The position numbers were made by a program, and so were the translations under genes. A stretch of DNA of 64,000 nt, taken from contig JAMXBB010000007.1 of NCBI GenBank assembly GCA_024138015.1, forward strand, positions 72,474,932-72,538,931, in the 5' to 3' direction. The DNA comes from Lumnitzera littorea. Its lineage: Eukaryota > Streptophyta > Magnoliopsida > Myrtales > Combretaceae. This document shows, in pieces, positions 1-11,795 of the stretch (within the stretch, counting starts at the first letter, position 1; each line of letters opens with the position of its first letter). The notes beneath the pieces are model-generated. The model was not told the DNA's origin. It made no database searches and was given only the letters and a program-made list of their open reading frames with translations.

Positions 1-1292
1 ATATCCTTTTGGTACAAAATCAGGGCATCTGTACCCTCCAGACTGCAATTAGATTCCTCTAGAGATATCAAACTGATAGGGCTAGGAAGGAAGAGTTCAC
101 TACTTGATCAGTCTGGAAAGTAGTAAGGGTGAAAATCGATTCATGGTATGGATTTTTTTTGGCATAAGAAAGCTGCTTTACATTTGGTAGTGGATCAGAG
201 AAAACTAACCCAAATAAATTAAAAGATGCTGAGATAACAACTGCTGCCTATTATGCAGCCAAAGAGCTCAAATCACACAAGCATCTGCTTTTGAACATAT
301 AATTCTGAAGGGACACATGAGAAATCAGCTTAATGGTCGAGGATATTGAGTCTCATGACAAATCACATGAGGTCTTAAGTTCAAAACTCACTATGACTCC
401 TCTTTTTCTTAGGCTACTTACATTATGTAAATCTAGTAGAGCGATTTATGCAGACCAAAAAGAAAAAAGAAACGAAAAGAAAAAAGAATCTGACTGAAAT
501 TTGGAAGATCAGTGAACCCCTCTTCTTCTAGCGACCTGACTTCTGACTTTAACTGAATCCAGGACAATAGCTGCTCAGTTAGCTTATGATCTTAGGGTTA
601 ACATTCCAAGGAGTGAAGAGTGGAGCAAAACCAATATGTACAGTAGGGGTGGAAGTAGCACTAATGGATGTTCTTTTTTTTTTTTTTTTAATTATTGGGA
701 CAACCTACTGCATGGCTTTTCATTGGCCATTGCATCAGCAGTAATTTGGAAGAAGACACAAAATTTATCCTTTCCCTTATGAGTTTAACTTATGTAGAAT
801 AGGCCACATTGCTGTAATTGGGCTGGTCCACATCTAAATATTTTATATGTATTAATATAAAATACAACTGGAAGAAATACCAAAAAGAGAGGAATCAAAG
901 ATTTCAGAGGAAGATGCCACAAGAGAGAGTTTGGTGCTCTGATGACAATTGAACATCATATATATTGAGTTCAGCACAGCCAATAAGAAGCTTAGAAACA
1001 ACAAAACATGACAGATTTTTCAAATCATAATACTATAGCTTCTTCAGAGATAAATGATGAATATAACAAAAGAAAAAATTTACTTCTCCCAAGAATCTGC
1101 ACAGGACATCCCGTTATATCATATCTTAACTTATGTAAGAGCAGCAAGAACAACTTACAGACTAGATGAACAAGGAAGATACATTTAATGCATATTCAGT
1201 CACAACAGCATGGACGAACAGAAAAAATTGAAGGACATTGTTGGAAAGCAAGGAGATGCAAGCACATTATAGAATTGGAAATAATTAAGTAC
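1..1292 (-). other. third intron of deoxyhypusine synthase, continuing off the left edge
   Basis: After the exon 3 donor at 1292 I find no further exon blocks of the family in either the expected strand or frame, so the intron is at least 1292 bases. It holds the SINE-like insert at 326-490 and a T-run at 674-689. Nothing else is recognisable. Confidence 0.6.
326..490 (+). mobile_element. tRNA-derived SINE-like insert in an intron
   Basis: An A-box-like stretch (AGCTTAATGGTCGAGG near 328) is followed about 45 bases later by a B-box-like stretch (AAGTTCAAAACTC near 378). A short unrelated body then ends in an A-rich tail at 458-487. This head-body-tail order is that of a tRNA-derived SINE. 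I could not find clean flanking duplications. It could instead be a fragment of an LTR that carries the similar tRNA-like module seen elsewhere in this window. Confidence 0.45.
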
Positions 1293-2965
1293 CTCTTCCA
1301 TTTGTTCCTTCAACATCTGATCAAAAATTGGAATAATCCAATCCTCGAATTTGCAGTAGTTATCATTAGGAACCAGCAAGTTACCAATACGGTTCAATCC
1401 TTTTGAGCGTAGAAAAGCTCCAGGCAGTGAAAAATCACCTTTATATGTTGGAGCAAGACATTTTATGAGATCTTCCTCTATTCCACCTGTCGTAGTTACA
1501 ACAACATCAACCTACAAGCAAAGAGAGAAAACTCCATTGAATCATAAGATGTATGATAGTATTTAACCAGTCTCAGCATCTCTCTTTTTTTTTTTCTTTT
1601 CCCTTTTTTTCAGGCACACAGACACACACATATAACCTCCTATACACTGTCTCAAACTTTTCACATTATTTGGTTATGGTATTAAATTAAATGGTATAAG
1701 GGTGGGAGGACCTTCATTTAACTCCTATTGATTAATTTCATGGAATGGGCTTTGCCAAAATCTCAACCCACATGCAAAGGATGTTGAAATATGAAACAGA
1801 AAAACCATACTTATCTACTAGCTCAAACTTTTATAGCACATTTGGTTTACGGAGTGAAATAAAGAAATAGAATTGCAATTCTTCATCAATGAAATAAAGA
1901 AGCAATAGTTATTCCTTATCATTATTTTAAGAACTTGCAATTTCTCATTTTTTAGTAGTAGCAACTCAGTGAAATAGCCATTTTGTCAACCAAACACAAG
2001 AATAGGTCTATAGGTGAGAAATAGCCATTATATTCTATTTTTATGAAATCAACCAAACATGCCATTAGATAAAAGCAGCTATACTGTCAAATTGAACACA
2101 TATCTATACATATATAGTAAAATACATTACACCATGTTCAACTGATTTCAGCATACTTTGTAAAACATTTTACACCATGTGAATCTGACTTGGCCATAAT
2201 TTGGGCTCAGCTACCAAAAACACAAACCAACTTGTGATCTAGAAATGTTAGTATTAGAGTGGAAGATATATTGTTCAAGTATTTTCATTCATTTACTCAA
2301 AGCAGTTCCAAGAGAAATAAATACGTGAAATTACTGTATTTCTCTGACATAAGTCAAAAACAACACTCAAGCCTGGAACATTTGTTCATCTCAACTAAAT
2401 GATTATGGAAAGCCAAGACAAAGAGAAAGGGGAGAAAACTTACCATATGATGTTGAACAAGGTAACGAACTGTATCTCTCACTCCAGAAGAAATAAGATT
2501 GGAAGTAAAGCCAAGGAAGACTTTGCATCTCACAGACTCCCTATAAGCAGGATCTCTCTCTTCCTCAGAGCTATCTTCATTTATAGGCTCATTAGAAAGC
2601 CTCCAATCCAGCTTCATATCAACCATAGAAGCTTCTATCAAATAACAATCCCAAAAAAAAAATAATAAAGAAAAGAAAAAAGAAAAAAGCACAGAAACAA
2701 AACCCAAATAATCTTGCTTGTTAAATCATGCAACTAAAGATAAAAGCAGCAAAAATACCATCTCATTAACAATTTGAATGGCCTCTCCAAGATTAGAGGC
2801 TTGAAAGCCTGTGGTCACCATAGAATGAAGAAGCTGTGAATAATTGACCCCTTGATTGAAATCATAACCCTCAATCTTTATGCACTTGCCCTCCACATTT
2901 TCTGATTCTTTGAACACTGTGGAGTGAACTGACTCCATGATGCTGTCCTTCATCGCCCCTCCCAT
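1293..2965 (-). CDS. DHS: deoxyhypusine synthase, partial (exons 1-3; 3' part lies off the left edge)
   Basis: Deoxyhypusine synthase moves the aminobutyl group of spermidine onto one lysine of eIF5A, in the cytosol, using NAD. Three coding exons are visible: 2965-2759, 2611-2444 (56 codons) and 1511-1293 (73 codons). The donors read GTATTT, GTAAGT and GTACTT, and each acceptor ends in AG; every junction falls between codons. Conserved family blocks appear in order: STVFKESENVEGKC and KIEGYDFNQGVNY in exon 1; FLGFTSNLISSGVRDTVRY in exon 2; VVVTTTGGIEEDLIKCLAP, GLNRIGNLLVPNDNYCKFE and WIIPIFDQM in exon 3. The start at 2965 gives MGGAMKDSIMES, which lines up with plant homologues as I recall them. 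About 198 residues are present of some 370 usual for the family. The catalytic lysine lies in the missing C-terminal half. No stop or frameshift occurs in the exons, so this is probably a live gene. Confidence 0.93.
1836..2062. mobile_element. MITE in intron 2 of deoxyhypusine synthase
   Basis: The ends are inverted copies of about 14 bases: GCACATTTGGTTTA at 1836 and the complement of GCATGTTTGGTTGA at 2049-2062. The body is short (227 bp), AT-rich and non-coding, with internal repeats of the GAAATAG type. This fits a miniature inverted-repeat element of uncertain superfamily. Confidence 0.45.
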
Positions 2966-2977
2966 TAGACAGTCTTC

Positions 2978-4069
2978 CTACAGAGAAGTAAAAAATACAT
3001 ATAATCCACTAACAGCCAGCCACCACAAAGAACCAAAAAGCTTGAAAGGAAAAACATGAACTTGTGTTGTTCCTGTTGCACCACAAGTATATGGGTGAAA
3101 ACAAATCCTCTATCAACAAAGCTCACTTGATAAAAGCATCAACAGTTAAGTCTGAATAACATTGCAGGATTATACGGGCAATGTGTTGATATGAAGCCTA
3201 GAATACACTCTTAGCTCTCACAGACAACAAGACCTTACACTACAATTCATCATTCTAGGAGGTACAATCTCTTTAATCATTTGATAACATCCAGCAACGT
3301 AAGAAGATGAGATTATTTGGCTTTCACTTTTCTTTTTTCCCTTTAACTTTTCTTACTTTCTTCCTGAGAGCCCATCACCTAAAATCAAACACTATACTTC
3401 TGCATATCTACTAAGAGTATTCACACCATATCAACTAATGATGAAAAGCAAATGCATTGAATATATATATATAATGGGTGAGTGCAAATGCATTGTATAC
3501 CTGTCCAAGGAATCTGCTCTATTCAATAAACCATAATAGTGAACTAAAAGTAACAAAGTAACACAGGTTCCTTAATGGTAACCCTAGTGCTAGTTAATCA
3601 TTTAAACTTCCAGAGGTGGGTGTGGGGAGAGGTGGAGGGGATAAAGTTTCATTCTTTTAGCCCCATCCTAGTCACTCATTGAGTTTTCCAAGTAGCACAC
3701 TACGAATATCTTCCAAAACAAGACAACGTGAGAATCCAATTCCGTGCTTTTCCAAAAGTGTTAAGCTTTCTTATCACACCAACAAAAATAGAAAGAATCT
3801 TAGGAGAGCGTACATTAACATCGCAACCATATGGTTATCTGGCGCAAGATTCATACTGTAATTCACTTAGTTCTTCAATCGAAAGGCTAGAACAAATGCA
3901 AAACTAGTAATCAATTAGTAACGGAAGTAGCAAGCTGAATGGGAAGGATGTCTATCGAAAAAAAGAAAGAGAAAAAAAAAGGGAAGAAAAAAAAGGAAAT
4001 CTTGGAAAACAATCGATGAAGAGAAAATCATTATTGTGAAAAAGAAGGCGAAGATTGAAATATACTCAC
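2978..4069 (-). other. 5'-UTR intron of deoxyhypusine synthase
   Basis: On the minus strand a strong donor (GTGAGT at 4069-4064) follows a non-coding exon, and an acceptor ending CTGTAG occurs at 2983-2978, 12 bases before the start codon at 2965. This implies an intron of 1092 bases in the leader. Leader introns are common in plant housekeeping genes. The interval has no convincing coding sequence; short ORFs at 3679-3861 and 3915-4100 look accidental. This is inferred from splice signals only. Confidence 0.6.
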
Positions 4070-4273
4070 TGAAATGAAGCGGTTCTGTTGCTAGGCGCAC
4101 CCTCTAGTTGTTCCCCAAGGAGACGTTAGCACATGCCAAGTTTTTAATCAATAAAAGGAGAGGAGAGAGAGAGTGAAAGAGAATGTGCGTGTGTGGTTTC
4201 ACAGGAGACGATGCGGAATAGTTCGTTGGGACAATCCCCCAGTTTATGCCTGAATTTTATAAGCAATTTTATA
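4070..4273 (-). promoter_or_regulatory. deoxyhypusine synthase core promoter and non-coding first exon
   Basis: Two TATAAAATT boxes lie on the minus strand at 4273-4264 and 4261-4252. Transcription would begin about 30 bases downstream, near 4225, and the first exon would run to the GTGAGT donor at 4069. The exon strand contains a CT-rich run opposite the GA repeat at 4160-4173, as is common in plant leaders. The start site is inferred. Confidence 0.4.
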
Positions 4274-5520
4274 CAAGTACTTTCTACTTGTCATGTTACA
4301 CACTTAATAGAAACCCTTTTCACCGTTACTATCTTCATTGTTTCCATTGAACACTGTTGATATAGTTATCATAATTAGCTAAGGATCATGACACGTGTAA
4401 GTTTATGATTTTTTAATATAATCTTATGCTTTGAATGCCACTAAGCATCCACCTCGGAGAAAAAACTGCCACATCATAGATCAACAAAATAAAAAACAAT
4501 CCCAAATAAAATAAAATGAAAAATTTAGGAAAATTCCAAAACAAACAAATAAAAACAAAATAAAAAATCAATATACATAATCATCTTGAAAACCTAATAT
4601 CCAAAACCAGTTTTCTGAGTTTTATACGACAACCATAGAAAATAAGATTGCTTAGTCTTATAAAACGAAAATAAATATAGTTGACTTAAAGGCGCGAGTA
4701 ACCGAGTCGACTCAACGAAGCGCCAAGGACTCACTTGAATAATTAGAAACAGAAACAGAATGGGAAAAGAAAAAGAGACAGAGGTGATGCAAAAGTAACT
4801 AGTAACATGAAAAGTTCAATGCGACACCACGGACAGGGAAATCGAACCGAGACTGTTCGTTGCCGGAAAAGAAGCAGAAGACAGAAGAGAAGATTGCTAG
4901 AAAAAGCTACTAGAAACAAACTCGGTCATCGAAAATCAGGGTTCACCCATACTGCTTGTTGACATCCGTTGTTCTAATGAAGACCAGGGCCCATTTTACA
5001 AAACATCCGTATTGAATCAAAATAGCTATAAAGTTGGAAATTTTACCTTTGTACAGCTAAAATGAAGATAACAAACTGAACGATATTCGCTTGAGACCAC
5101 GTATCGAATCTAACGTAAATGAAAGGTAGAAAAGAAAGAGGGAGAAAAGGGAAAAAATTTATTCGTTTTAATGGAATTTTGTTATGTGATCTTTTTGGTT
5201 TTGGTCTCCTTAGCAGTAATTTTTCTTTCTTCTGGGTTGAGATGGGAAATGGGTTTCGACATTAGGGTTTTTTAAGGTGTTTTTGCAGATTGATTTTTAC
5301 TTTTACTTTGTCTTGGTTATATTTTCCTAAATGTTTCCTTTAACTTTAACTCGGATAGCCTTTTATTTAATCCAACGATCATATGTCAGGTTTTATTGAT
5401 GTGGATTATTAGTTGCCATTTAAAATAAAAGATTAAATTAAAAAATAATCAACTTACATATATTATGATGTTTTTGGTTAATCATTATGATTGTATCAGT
5501 GATGTTAAACAGAAATGATG
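4274..5520. other. intergenic DNA, no gene recognised
   Basis: AT-rich sequence upstream of the deoxyhypusine synthase promoter. A less AT-rich stretch at 4690-4930 contains a purine-rich part but no coherent reading frame. Nothing else can be supported. Confidence 0.5.
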
Positions 5521-6099
5521 GTGTTTCGAAGAAAATATTTTTTACAATTATTTTTTTTTTATTTCTTAAATAAAAAATGACCTTGTAAGTATAAATTTTT
5601 TTTTCTTATAAGGAAAAATATTTTTTAATTAAAGGAAATATCCTAACATTTTTCAAAAAAATGATTAACACTTTTTAAAAAGGTCTGAATTACTTTATAA
5701 AAGTTTTCTATCTTTTGAAAAAAGATTTCTTTTCAATTTTTATTATAATTAACCTATATATTATAAATATGAAAGGACTTTAAAGGAAAAATAACTCAAT
5801 TAATTTTTTAATAAAATTTTAAAATATTAACCAAAAAGGTTATAACATTGAACATTCAAAATTAATTTATATGTTATATTTTTATATAAAAAGCTTATAA
5901 TATACTCATGATAAGATATTGATAATACATTATTTCAATATACTACACTTTACATAAAATAACATACTAAACAACAAAAAATTCTTTTTAACATATTTTT
6001 ATAAGGACAACAAAACATATAAAAACATATAATTTTCAAAAAAATATTTTCAATAGAAAATATTTTCCAATTGCAAAAGATTTTCCTTAAAACAAACAC
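5521..6099. mobile_element. AT-rich MITE-like element
   Basis: The left end reads GTGTTTCGAAGAAAATATTT. The right end reads, on the other strand, GTGTTTGTTTTAAGGAAAAT, so the termini are imperfect inverted repeats of about 20 bases. The 579-bp body is very AT-rich and has repeated GAAAATATTTT motifs and no coding capacity. No clear target duplication was found. Confidence 0.35.
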
Positions 6100-7152
6100 A
6101 GCAAAGTTTCAATTTAGTGTATAATACAACAAGTCGAAAGTACAGATATAAAATTGTAAAAAGTTACAAAATTCATGTATAAATCGTTATATTATCTCAT
6201 AATTCATTTGACTTGTGAATTTGTAGTTTTAGTAAAGGCTTTGTATGAGCTTTTATAGTCATTTTGGAATCAGTGATGATCACTTAAGTTCATTACAACA
6301 ACTTAACATAGCTTTTATAAGATTATTGATGGTATTTCTTTTTTTTCTAATCACTAATGGCACTATTTTACGTAAAAAAGGATGATTTATTAAAATAAAC
6401 AATATTAAAAAATAGTCACTTTTGAGCAATGGGATAATAAAATTTTCATGTTTGGCAACAAGGGATTAAAAAAATATAAATATCAAGAAATATGCTAGAC
6501 TTTAATTCAAGTGTAAGTTTATCCTTAAATTTTCAAATACTATAAAATCTTCTATTTAAATTTTGATAAATTGGTAAATAATTTTTATATGATACTTTGG
6601 AACTTGATTTTTTTCCAGTTTTAATTAATTTTCCTTAATCTGATCAATATTAAATCTTATCCGTTTAATGTTAACCCTTAACTAAAAATTAAGGAAAAAC
6701 TAGGTTTTAAACTTGTTTTGAAAAATATTTAGAGTCATTACCCAATCGAGATAAAGGAAAAAATGTGTTAAGTTGAATTGATTGGGTTGATCAATTTTAA
6801 CCTAACTATTAGTTTACTGGCAAACTGATTTAAAAAAATGATTTTGGAAAACCAAAGATTTTTTAGTCTAGGGCTAACTTTTTTAGACCTTTAATGAATA
6901 TCACTTTTTAACTTTCCGAGATTAAATTTATCTTTTAATAATACCCTTTCTAGAACAAAAGAAGATTTATAAATAAAATCTTATTTACACACAAAAACAA
7001 AATAAAATTTATTCACAAAAAGAGAAAAATAAAAATTTTCCCTATTTTAAGTCACTCCATAAATGTCAACATACTTTTTATTAGAAATCAGACTTTCCGT
7101 AGTTTATTAATGAAAACATTAAATAGGTAGGTTGATTCTAATTTCTGAAAAA

Positions 7153-7235
7153 AGGTCAAGTTTACATTTTTGACCCGGTTTAAATTATTTAAGGAAAATT
7201 TTCTAGAACGATCCTAAACTTGATATATATATATA
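7153..7235 (+). repeat. inverted repeat, left copy (LTR F sequence)
   Basis: About 80 bases beginning AAAAAAGGTCAAGTTTACAT and ending CCTAAACTTGAT. The reverse complement occurs at 11811-11895. This copy is in the normal LTR orientation; the viral block starts right after it. Confidence 0.75.
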
Positions 7236-7605
7236 ATACCTTATTATCTCTTCTTATACCTTTAATGTTTCTTCTTTTATATTTTCTCTTGAGCAAATAA
7301 TCTATATGTAATGCTCTTCATTTGTAAAACTTTTCGATATCAATTTAATAAAAGTTTTGTTTTATTATTCTTTTATGTTCGTCTTATAAAGGGAATCTCC
7401 ATCATTGAATGGATGTATCTCTATAAAATTTATGTTTATGTTTATGTTTAATGTTTATGCATAGAACCCATAACCGACTAATTCTACCGCTTGTATGATC
7501 TTATACCTTAAGATAGAAGCATATATACGCTTCTCTATTAAAAGAAAGAAGGTATAAGAGAAGAGAATAAAAGGATCAAAGAGGAGAGGAATGCTAGAAA
7601 AATTA

Positions 7606-7875
7606 ATCTACAATCAAAAAAGAAATTTTAGCTATTATTTTAATAATTTCCAAGTTTCAAAAAGATTTGTTAAATAATAAATTTCGTTTAAGAATTGATT
7701 GTAAATTTGTTAAAAATGTTTTATTAAAATATGTTCAAAATATTACTTCAAAACAAATTTTTGCCAAATAGCAATCAATTTTATCTATTTTCGATTTCGA
7801 AATTGAGCATGTCAATGGATCATTTAATTCCTTTCCTGACTTCCTTACTTGCAAAGAGATGTATCCCAAAAAAGA
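7606..7875 (+). pseudogene. pararetrovirus RNase H, C-terminal part (broken)
   Basis: The plus frame starting near 7610 reads KKEILAIILIISKFQKDLL and then, after one stop, IFDFEIEHVNG followed by FPDFLT. These match the end of the caulimovirid RNase H domain, where a glutamate-containing KEILA helix and a final PDFLT motif are typical. At least one in-frame stop (near 7770) breaks it. The RT that should precede it is not here but at 9540-10730, so the segment is displaced. Confidence 0.7.
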
Positions 7876-8645
7876 CAAGAGTAAGGGAAGGAACCTTAGA
7901 GAAAAGGACTGACCAATGTTCAATTTTAGCTCAATATAACCAAATCTTCCAATACTCCATTAATGATCAAAGATGAATCATTACCCTCAACAACTCCTAA
8001 AAATAAATCCAATGACTTCAATGTTCTAATGACCAAAGAATTTCTCAAAACAACTCCTCAAAACGAACCATCTTCTAAATCCATCCATGCTCCAATAACT
8101 ATTCCATTAGACATAGAGTTTCTTAAATCTTTAGCAATGGCCATTAACCAACCAAAAGAAACTCCAATAACACCATCCATGCAACTTCCAATGACATCCC
8201 AAAATAAGCCATTTGCAATATCTCAGGATCTAGAAACCCCTAAGACACATAGATTTCCTTAAGACTTTAGGAAATACTCTACAATTAAATGATACCTATT
8301 AGCTATCAAAATGTTCAAAAATACAGAAAGTGGATGAAATTATTCCATTAAAGAAAATGACCAATTAAAATATACAAATAATTAAGGTGGCATCTTCCTC
8401 TATAAAGAACATAGTCCCTCAAATTCAAAAATCAATGTTTTTCACTAAAAGAGTTTTCAAATATATCTTTTCTATTGAAAAAGATATTTATGAAAAAGAT
8501 CCTTATAATTTTGCATAGAAAATGTTTTTTGAAAATTTTAATCATGTTCCTTGTAATTATTATAAGCCCACTAAATTTTATGAAAGCATTTTAAGTGAAA
8601 ATGGTTCAATTTCATTTAGACATTTTGATTGGAAAAATTAGGATG
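7876..8645 (+). pseudogene. pararetrovirus region downstream of RNase H (broken)
   Basis: A proline- and threonine-rich stretch (frame 7963-8262, many TPxN and PSTT motifs) is followed by FTKRVFKYIFSIEKD and YNFA...FENFNHVP near 8440-8560. Such blocks occur downstream of RNase H in plant endogenous pararetroviruses as I recall them. Function unknown. The reading frame is interrupted several times and ends at an inversion point near 8650. Confidence 0.5.
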
Positions 8646-8894
8646 GTTTGAATAAGGGAAGATGCCTCGATTTATAATGGCGGAGGACGACATTTCACTG
8701 TAGATAAATAGTGAAAAGTTAATCATTGTGATAAACAATTCACTATAGCATACAGTGTAAGGTTATGAAAGAACATCATTATGTCAGAAATGGAATTTGA
8801 AGTCATTGTGACATCATTGTAATGTCAATGTGCATTATGATACATGTGAGTGTTCATATGAATTACAATGCAAAATACATTGAAAATACAAAAT

Positions 8895-9530
8895 ACACAT
8901 ATTGAGAGTATATTCATGCATCAGGCAAATCTATTCCATAACAATTGTCTTCATTGGTGCTTCCACTGTGATGAGAACTTGATCTATTGGTCGATCCAGC
9001 AGTTAAATCATTAGGGGATGGCAATGCCTTTTCCAGTAGTTCTTTCATTTGTCTTAGTGACAATACACTGGCCATGAATGTCATTAAAAAATCTTTGTTA
9101 TGAAGGAATGGAGTTACATTATTCTTTTGAATAATTGGAATTTTATTCTTGTTGATTCATTCCAATATTGCATTTTCTTCAATTTTATTCCATAGCTTAA
9201 ACTCATCCCACCACTTCACTTTGTATCTTCTAATTAAAGTGGTGATATTGAATTTAGGTTTTATACCATATTCATAAAATCAAGTCATTACCCAAGAGAT
9301 ACTAATATGCATAAAATATAGCATCTCTTTTTTGAAAGGCATTTCATGTCCTTTTATGACATAATTTTGCATAAATAATTTCTAACCATCGAGAGCCTTT
9401 TCATGAATGATTTCATTAATAACTCCAAATTCTTCTCACTAATGTGCAAACCAGTAGGGTAGGTTATTTGAAGAACATTTTTTGAAAAAGATGAGCCAAG
9501 TATGGGACCTTTTTGGATTCATTTGGTAAA
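8895..9530 (-). pseudogene. pararetrovirus distal ORF segment, inverted (broken)
   Basis: On the minus strand the translation gives SHTWLIFFKKC, NNLPYWFAH, MPFKKEMLYFMHISISWVM and YKVKWWDEFK. These resemble the W-rich distal ORF of florendovirus-like elements, which should follow the preceding plus-strand segment in the same direction. Here it is reversed, so an inversion lies between them (about 8650-8890). Several stops occur. Role unknown. Confidence 0.55.
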
Positions 9531-9539
9531 ATACATTCT

Positions 9540-10730
9540 ACCAAGTTTGCTTATAATCAAAATAATTATAAGTAAATACTTAAATGAATTAAAAGAATGT
9601 TCAATTTCTAAATTAAATTGTTTAATTGAATGTAATGAAAAACACATAATGTTTTTGAAAAATGATCTTGATTTCAAAAAAATTGAAACTCAACTTTCCA
9701 ATGAAAACTTAATGAAAAGAATTTCTACCTTGCTATTAGAAAATTAAAAATTCAATATGTTCAACACTACCTAATATTTTTTGAGATCGTAAATCTCACA
9801 TTGTAGATTTGCCTTATGAAAATGATTTTAATGCAATAAATATTCTAACTAAGACAAGACCATCTCAAATAAATAATGAAGTTTTAAACCATTATAAAAA
9901 TCAAATTAATGATTTTCTTAACAAAAAACTAATTCGTAAAAGTAAGTCTCCATGGAGCTATTCAACTTTTTATATCAATAAAAATGTAGAAATTGAGAGA
10001 AGTGTACCTAAGTTAGTGATTAATTAAAAACTTCTTAATAATGCTCTAAAATGAATTAGGTATTCAATACCTAATAAGAAAGATTTACTTAATAAACTTC
10101 ATAATGCAAAAATTTTTTCAAAATTTGATATAAAGTCTAGATTTTAGAAAATTCAAATCAAAGAGTCTGATAAGTATAAAATTGCATTCAATGTCTCTTT
10201 TGGCCAATTCGAATGGAACATTTTGCTCTTTGGACTTAAAAATGCTTCCTCTGAATTTCAGAGAATAATGAATGAGATTTTTAATAATTATCTATATTTC
10301 ATAAAATTTCATAATGATATATATCGATGATGTTCTAATATTTTCTTCTAATATTGACCAATATTTTAAACATATTAAAATTTTTTTCAATATTGCAAGA
10401 AAAAATGGTTTAGTTGTTACACCCTCTAAAATTAGTCTTTTTCATACTAGGATTAAATTTTTAGGGTTTCATATACACAATGGAACAATAATACTAATTG
10501 AAAGATCAATTGAATTTGCATCCAAATTTCCTAATAAAATCAAAAATAAAAACTAACTTCAAAGATTTGTAGGAAGTTTGAATTATGTTGCTAATTTCTT
10601 TCCTAATCTTAATATTTTGTGTAAACCTCTTTACTTAAGATTAAGAAAGAATCCTGACCTATTGTTGATTATTCCAAAAATTGAAGGATTATCTTGAACA
10701 TTTGGTTTTATAAGAAACATTATTTTTCAA
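9540..10730 (+). pseudogene. pararetrovirus reverse transcriptase (broken)
   Basis: Blocks in order: a helical linker (9540-9747), HIVDLPYENDFNAINI near 9800, LIRKSKSPWS near 9930, AKIFSKFDIKS near 10110, FGQFEWNILLFGLKNA near 10205, the catalytic YIDDVLIF at 10320, and KFLGFHIHNGTI near 10460. This is the caulimovirid RT signature (SPW, YIDDV, GxI); Ty3/Gypsy RTs here read differently. A frameshift lies just before YIDDV, with more stops at 9748, 10025 and 10146. The RNase H expected after it is absent; the segment meets the inverted protease near 10730. Confidence 0.82.
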
Positions 10731-10734
10731 AATT

Positions 10735-11178
10735 TCAGCATTAGACAATTTGAAATAAATCTACAATTTGTTACTGAATGCAGAACTTAGAGATTGGGTT
10801 GTTTTTTCAAAATATTTTGTAGGAATCAACCCTTCCCTAATTCAATTTAGGTCAGCATCAGTATCAAATAATGCAATTGTTTTCAAAATGAACTCATTAT
10901 TAATTTGAATTGTAACATTAATAATCCATTTTGGCGTTGTTATCTCCACAAGTTGTAGGAGATAATTAGCATCATTTTTAGAAATATTATGGACATTATC
11001 ATTGTTTGAAGTTTGACCGTCTTCATTATTAGAACATTCAAAGTTTTCTTGAATAATCATTCTTTGTTTTATTTCAAGAAAATATTTTTATAGTTTTAAT
11101 TGCATTAATTTTAATTCTTTTATTTCATGTTTCTGAACATTAATTTCATTATGAAGATTATTAACAGAAATTAATTTT
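10735..11178 (-). pseudogene. pararetrovirus aspartic protease with coiled-coil lead-in, inverted
   Basis: On the minus strand a charged heptad-like stretch (NEINVQKHEIKELKL, 11150-11100) leads into a frame from 11060 with TPKWIINVTIQIN and then ALFDTDADLN, followed after a stop by EGLIPTKYFEKTT. This is a retropepsin of the caulimovirid type. The active site reads DTD where DTG is expected, so the glycine is lost. It belongs upstream of RT on the same strand, yet it faces RT tail to tail. Confidence 0.75.
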
Positions 11179-11407
11179 TTGTGTGGTTTTTTAAATGTAT
11201 AAGATCTAAGGTATATTAGCTAGAAATTAGGACTGCCAGATGAAAAGAAAATGAAAGATCCTTCGTAGACATCGAAAGACAACGCTACGTACCTAGACCA
11301 TTTAATGTTTGATTGAATGTTTATTTAATGTTTAATGTTATTATATGTTCATGTTAATAAGCTCCATTAGGTTTTGATAAGAATATCAAGCTGTGTTGGT
11401 CTTCATA

Positions 11408-11655
11408 TAATGTCTCAAGTAATTTTTGATAATGATGGAAATGATTTAATTGATTTTATAGAATATTTAGATGATAATGCAATAGAATTTTTAGAAAGTT
11501 TATATATATATATATATATATATAATGTGGGTAGCTTATGGCGATCCCATATTTTAAATTTTTAAGATTAAATATCTCAAATAATAAAAGATAATGATGG
11601 TAATAATTTAATAGAATTTTATGAATATTTAGGTAATGCTATAAAATTTTTACTA
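11408..11655 (+). pseudogene. two partial copies of a putative pararetrovirus ORF1 start
   Basis: The first copy (11408-11500) reads MSQVIFDNDGNDLIDFIEYL. A second, diverged copy (11566-11655) reads SQIIKDNDGNNLIEFYEYL. The two are separated by a (TA)n run at 11500-11524. Their place and acidic character suggest the start of the movement-protein ORF of the same virus, but I hold that loosely. What is plain is the tandem duplication. Confidence 0.4.
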
Positions 11656-11791
11656 TATATAGTTTGGGCCTATTTTCTTTTAGGAGAAAAGTTTTATTTG
11701 TATGATATTTACTTTAAAAGAAATTAATTTTTAATACATTAATATTGTATCTTCTCATTTCATCTATATTCAATCAAACTTTCATCTACAT

Positions 11792-11795
<4 letters not shown>

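Noticed and set aside
1..1190. Further deoxyhypusine synthase exons
   Set aside because: No conserved C-terminal block of the family was found on the minus strand; the exons must be off the left edge.
1188..1406. Plus-strand ORF of 72 codons
   Set aside because: It is the opposite strand of deoxyhypusine synthase exon 3.
3679..4100. Small ORFs in the 5'-UTR intron
   Set aside because: Short, low-complexity translations inside an intron, with no recognisable domain.
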